Shown here piece by piece: positions 23,061 to 23,261 of a DNA stretch of 23,261 bases (position 1 is its first letter; each line of letters starts with the position of its first letter). This DNA comes from DATIHQ01 sp035480535 (GTDB lineage Bacteria > Chlamydiota > Chlamydiia > Chlamydiales > SM23-39): assembly GCA_035480535.1 (NCBI GenBank), contig DATIHQ010000067.1, positions 1 through 23,261 on the forward strand, read 5' to 3'. A program made the position numbers and the translations under genes. The notes beneath the pieces were generated by a model that was not told where the DNA came from, did not search any database, and saw only the letters and a list, made by a program, of their open reading frames with translations.

Positions 23061-23076
23061 TCAAATTCGAATTTGA
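23061..23076. promoter_or_regulatory. 16-bp perfect palindrome, candidate operator
   Basis: TCAAATTCGAATTTGA is its own reverse complement over 16 bases. It abuts the -10 box of the candidate promoter for the coiled-coil gene and covers the likely transcription start, 17 bases before the ATG. This is a classical repressor position; no regulator can be named. Confidence 0.4.
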
Positions 23077-23105
23077 GGATACCATCCACGCAGTGTAAAT
23101 GGCAA
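23076..23105 (-). promoter_or_regulatory. Candidate promoter of the coiled-coil gene/tadA operon
   Basis: TTGCCA (23105-23100) and TATCCT (23081-23076) on the minus strand are 18 bases apart. The palindrome at 23061-23076 lies directly downstream. Confidence 0.35.
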
Positions 23106-23146
23106 GGGGGTTTAGAGCACATTAAAGGGGGGAGTTGCTTCTTTTG

Positions 23147-23175
23147 TTGGTTTCAGATAGACTGTAGGGTATATT
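23147..23175 (+). promoter_or_regulatory. Candidate promoter of rpsO
   Basis: TTGGTT (23147-23152) and TATATT (23170-23175) are separated by 17 bases. The predicted start near 23182 gives a leader of about 31 bases with GGAG at 23199-23202. Confidence 0.5.
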
Positions 23176-23212
23176 TAGATCTTAACCCTTTGAAATCGGA
23201 GAGCTTCCTCCT

Positions 23213-23261
23213 ATGTCTTTAGATAAAGGTACCAAGGAAGAAATCACCAAAAAATTTCAGT
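23213..23261 (+). CDS. rpsO: Ribosomal protein S15, 5' end only
   Basis: Sixteen complete codons are visible, giving MSLDKGTKEEITKKFQ, which matches the beginning of S15 (MSL....K.EIIKKFQ) in many bacteria. S15 is a primary 16S rRNA-binding protein of the small subunit. In Chlamydia rpsO lies next to tadA and upstream of pnp. The rest lies beyond the window. Confidence 0.88.
   Translation, partial: MSLDKGTKEEITKKFQ

Overview
The window most likely comes from a bacterium of the phylum Chlamydiae, probably an environmental (amoeba- or arthropod-associated) lineage rather than Chlamydia itself. The basis is gene order. Read on the minus strand, rpmE-prfA-prmC-ffh-rpsP-trmD-rplS, then rnhB, gmk, a tiny gene and metG, with recD2 convergent, follows the block I recall as CT022-CT033 of C. 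trachomatis. The right end (a CT845-position gene, tadA, and divergent rpsO) recalls CT845-CT843. Base composition looks roughly balanced, higher than in Chlamydia. I could run no database search, so family names rest on motifs and remembered sequences.

Layout. 1-1395: accessory edge with a partial HNH-nuclease gene, a HigB/HigA-type toxin-antitoxin pair, and tRNA-Asn whose 3' end is duplicated on the far side of the toxin-antitoxin pair (an att-like direct repeat). 1495-8071: recD2 (+) facing metG, an omega-like small gene, gmk, yicC and rnhB (all -). 8178-10469: two lineage-specific genes interrupting the conserved rplS-rnhB junction, a degenerate histidyl-tRNA-synthetase-like protein (+) and a membrane-anchored Pro/Glu-rich protein (-). 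10507-15518: a tightly packed translation/secretion operon on the minus strand. 15610-19648: a three-gene plus-strand operon with overlapping ends encoding a rhomboid-like protein lacking its catalytic histidine, a methyltransferase resembling the first domain of plant phosphoethanolamine N-methyltransferase, and an LTA-synthase-like membrane sulfatase fused to leucine-rich repeats. 19671-21672: an exported-looking FMN reductase (+) overlapping tail-to-tail with a secreted two-domain phosphoesterase (-). 21716-23044: small conserved gene, tadA and a coiled-coil protein (-). 23213 to the end: start of rpsO (+).

How it fits together. Most of the window is housekeeping: decoding and termination (MetG, PrfA, PrmC, TadA, TrmD, ribosomal proteins), protein targeting (Ffh), nucleotide and RNA metabolism (Gmk, RnhB, YicC) and repair (RecD2). 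The novelty lies in the accessory genes between these blocks. The strongest candidate for an undescribed system is the 15610-19648 operon: a head-group methyltransferase and a lipid-head-group transferase-type sulfatase, translationally overlapping, suggest synthesis or modification of a phosphoethanolamine/phosphocholine-type envelope or host-facing decoration. That role is inference.

No CRISPR array, rRNA, insertion sequence or convincing intrinsic terminator was seen. No stretch longer than about 300 bases lacks a gene.
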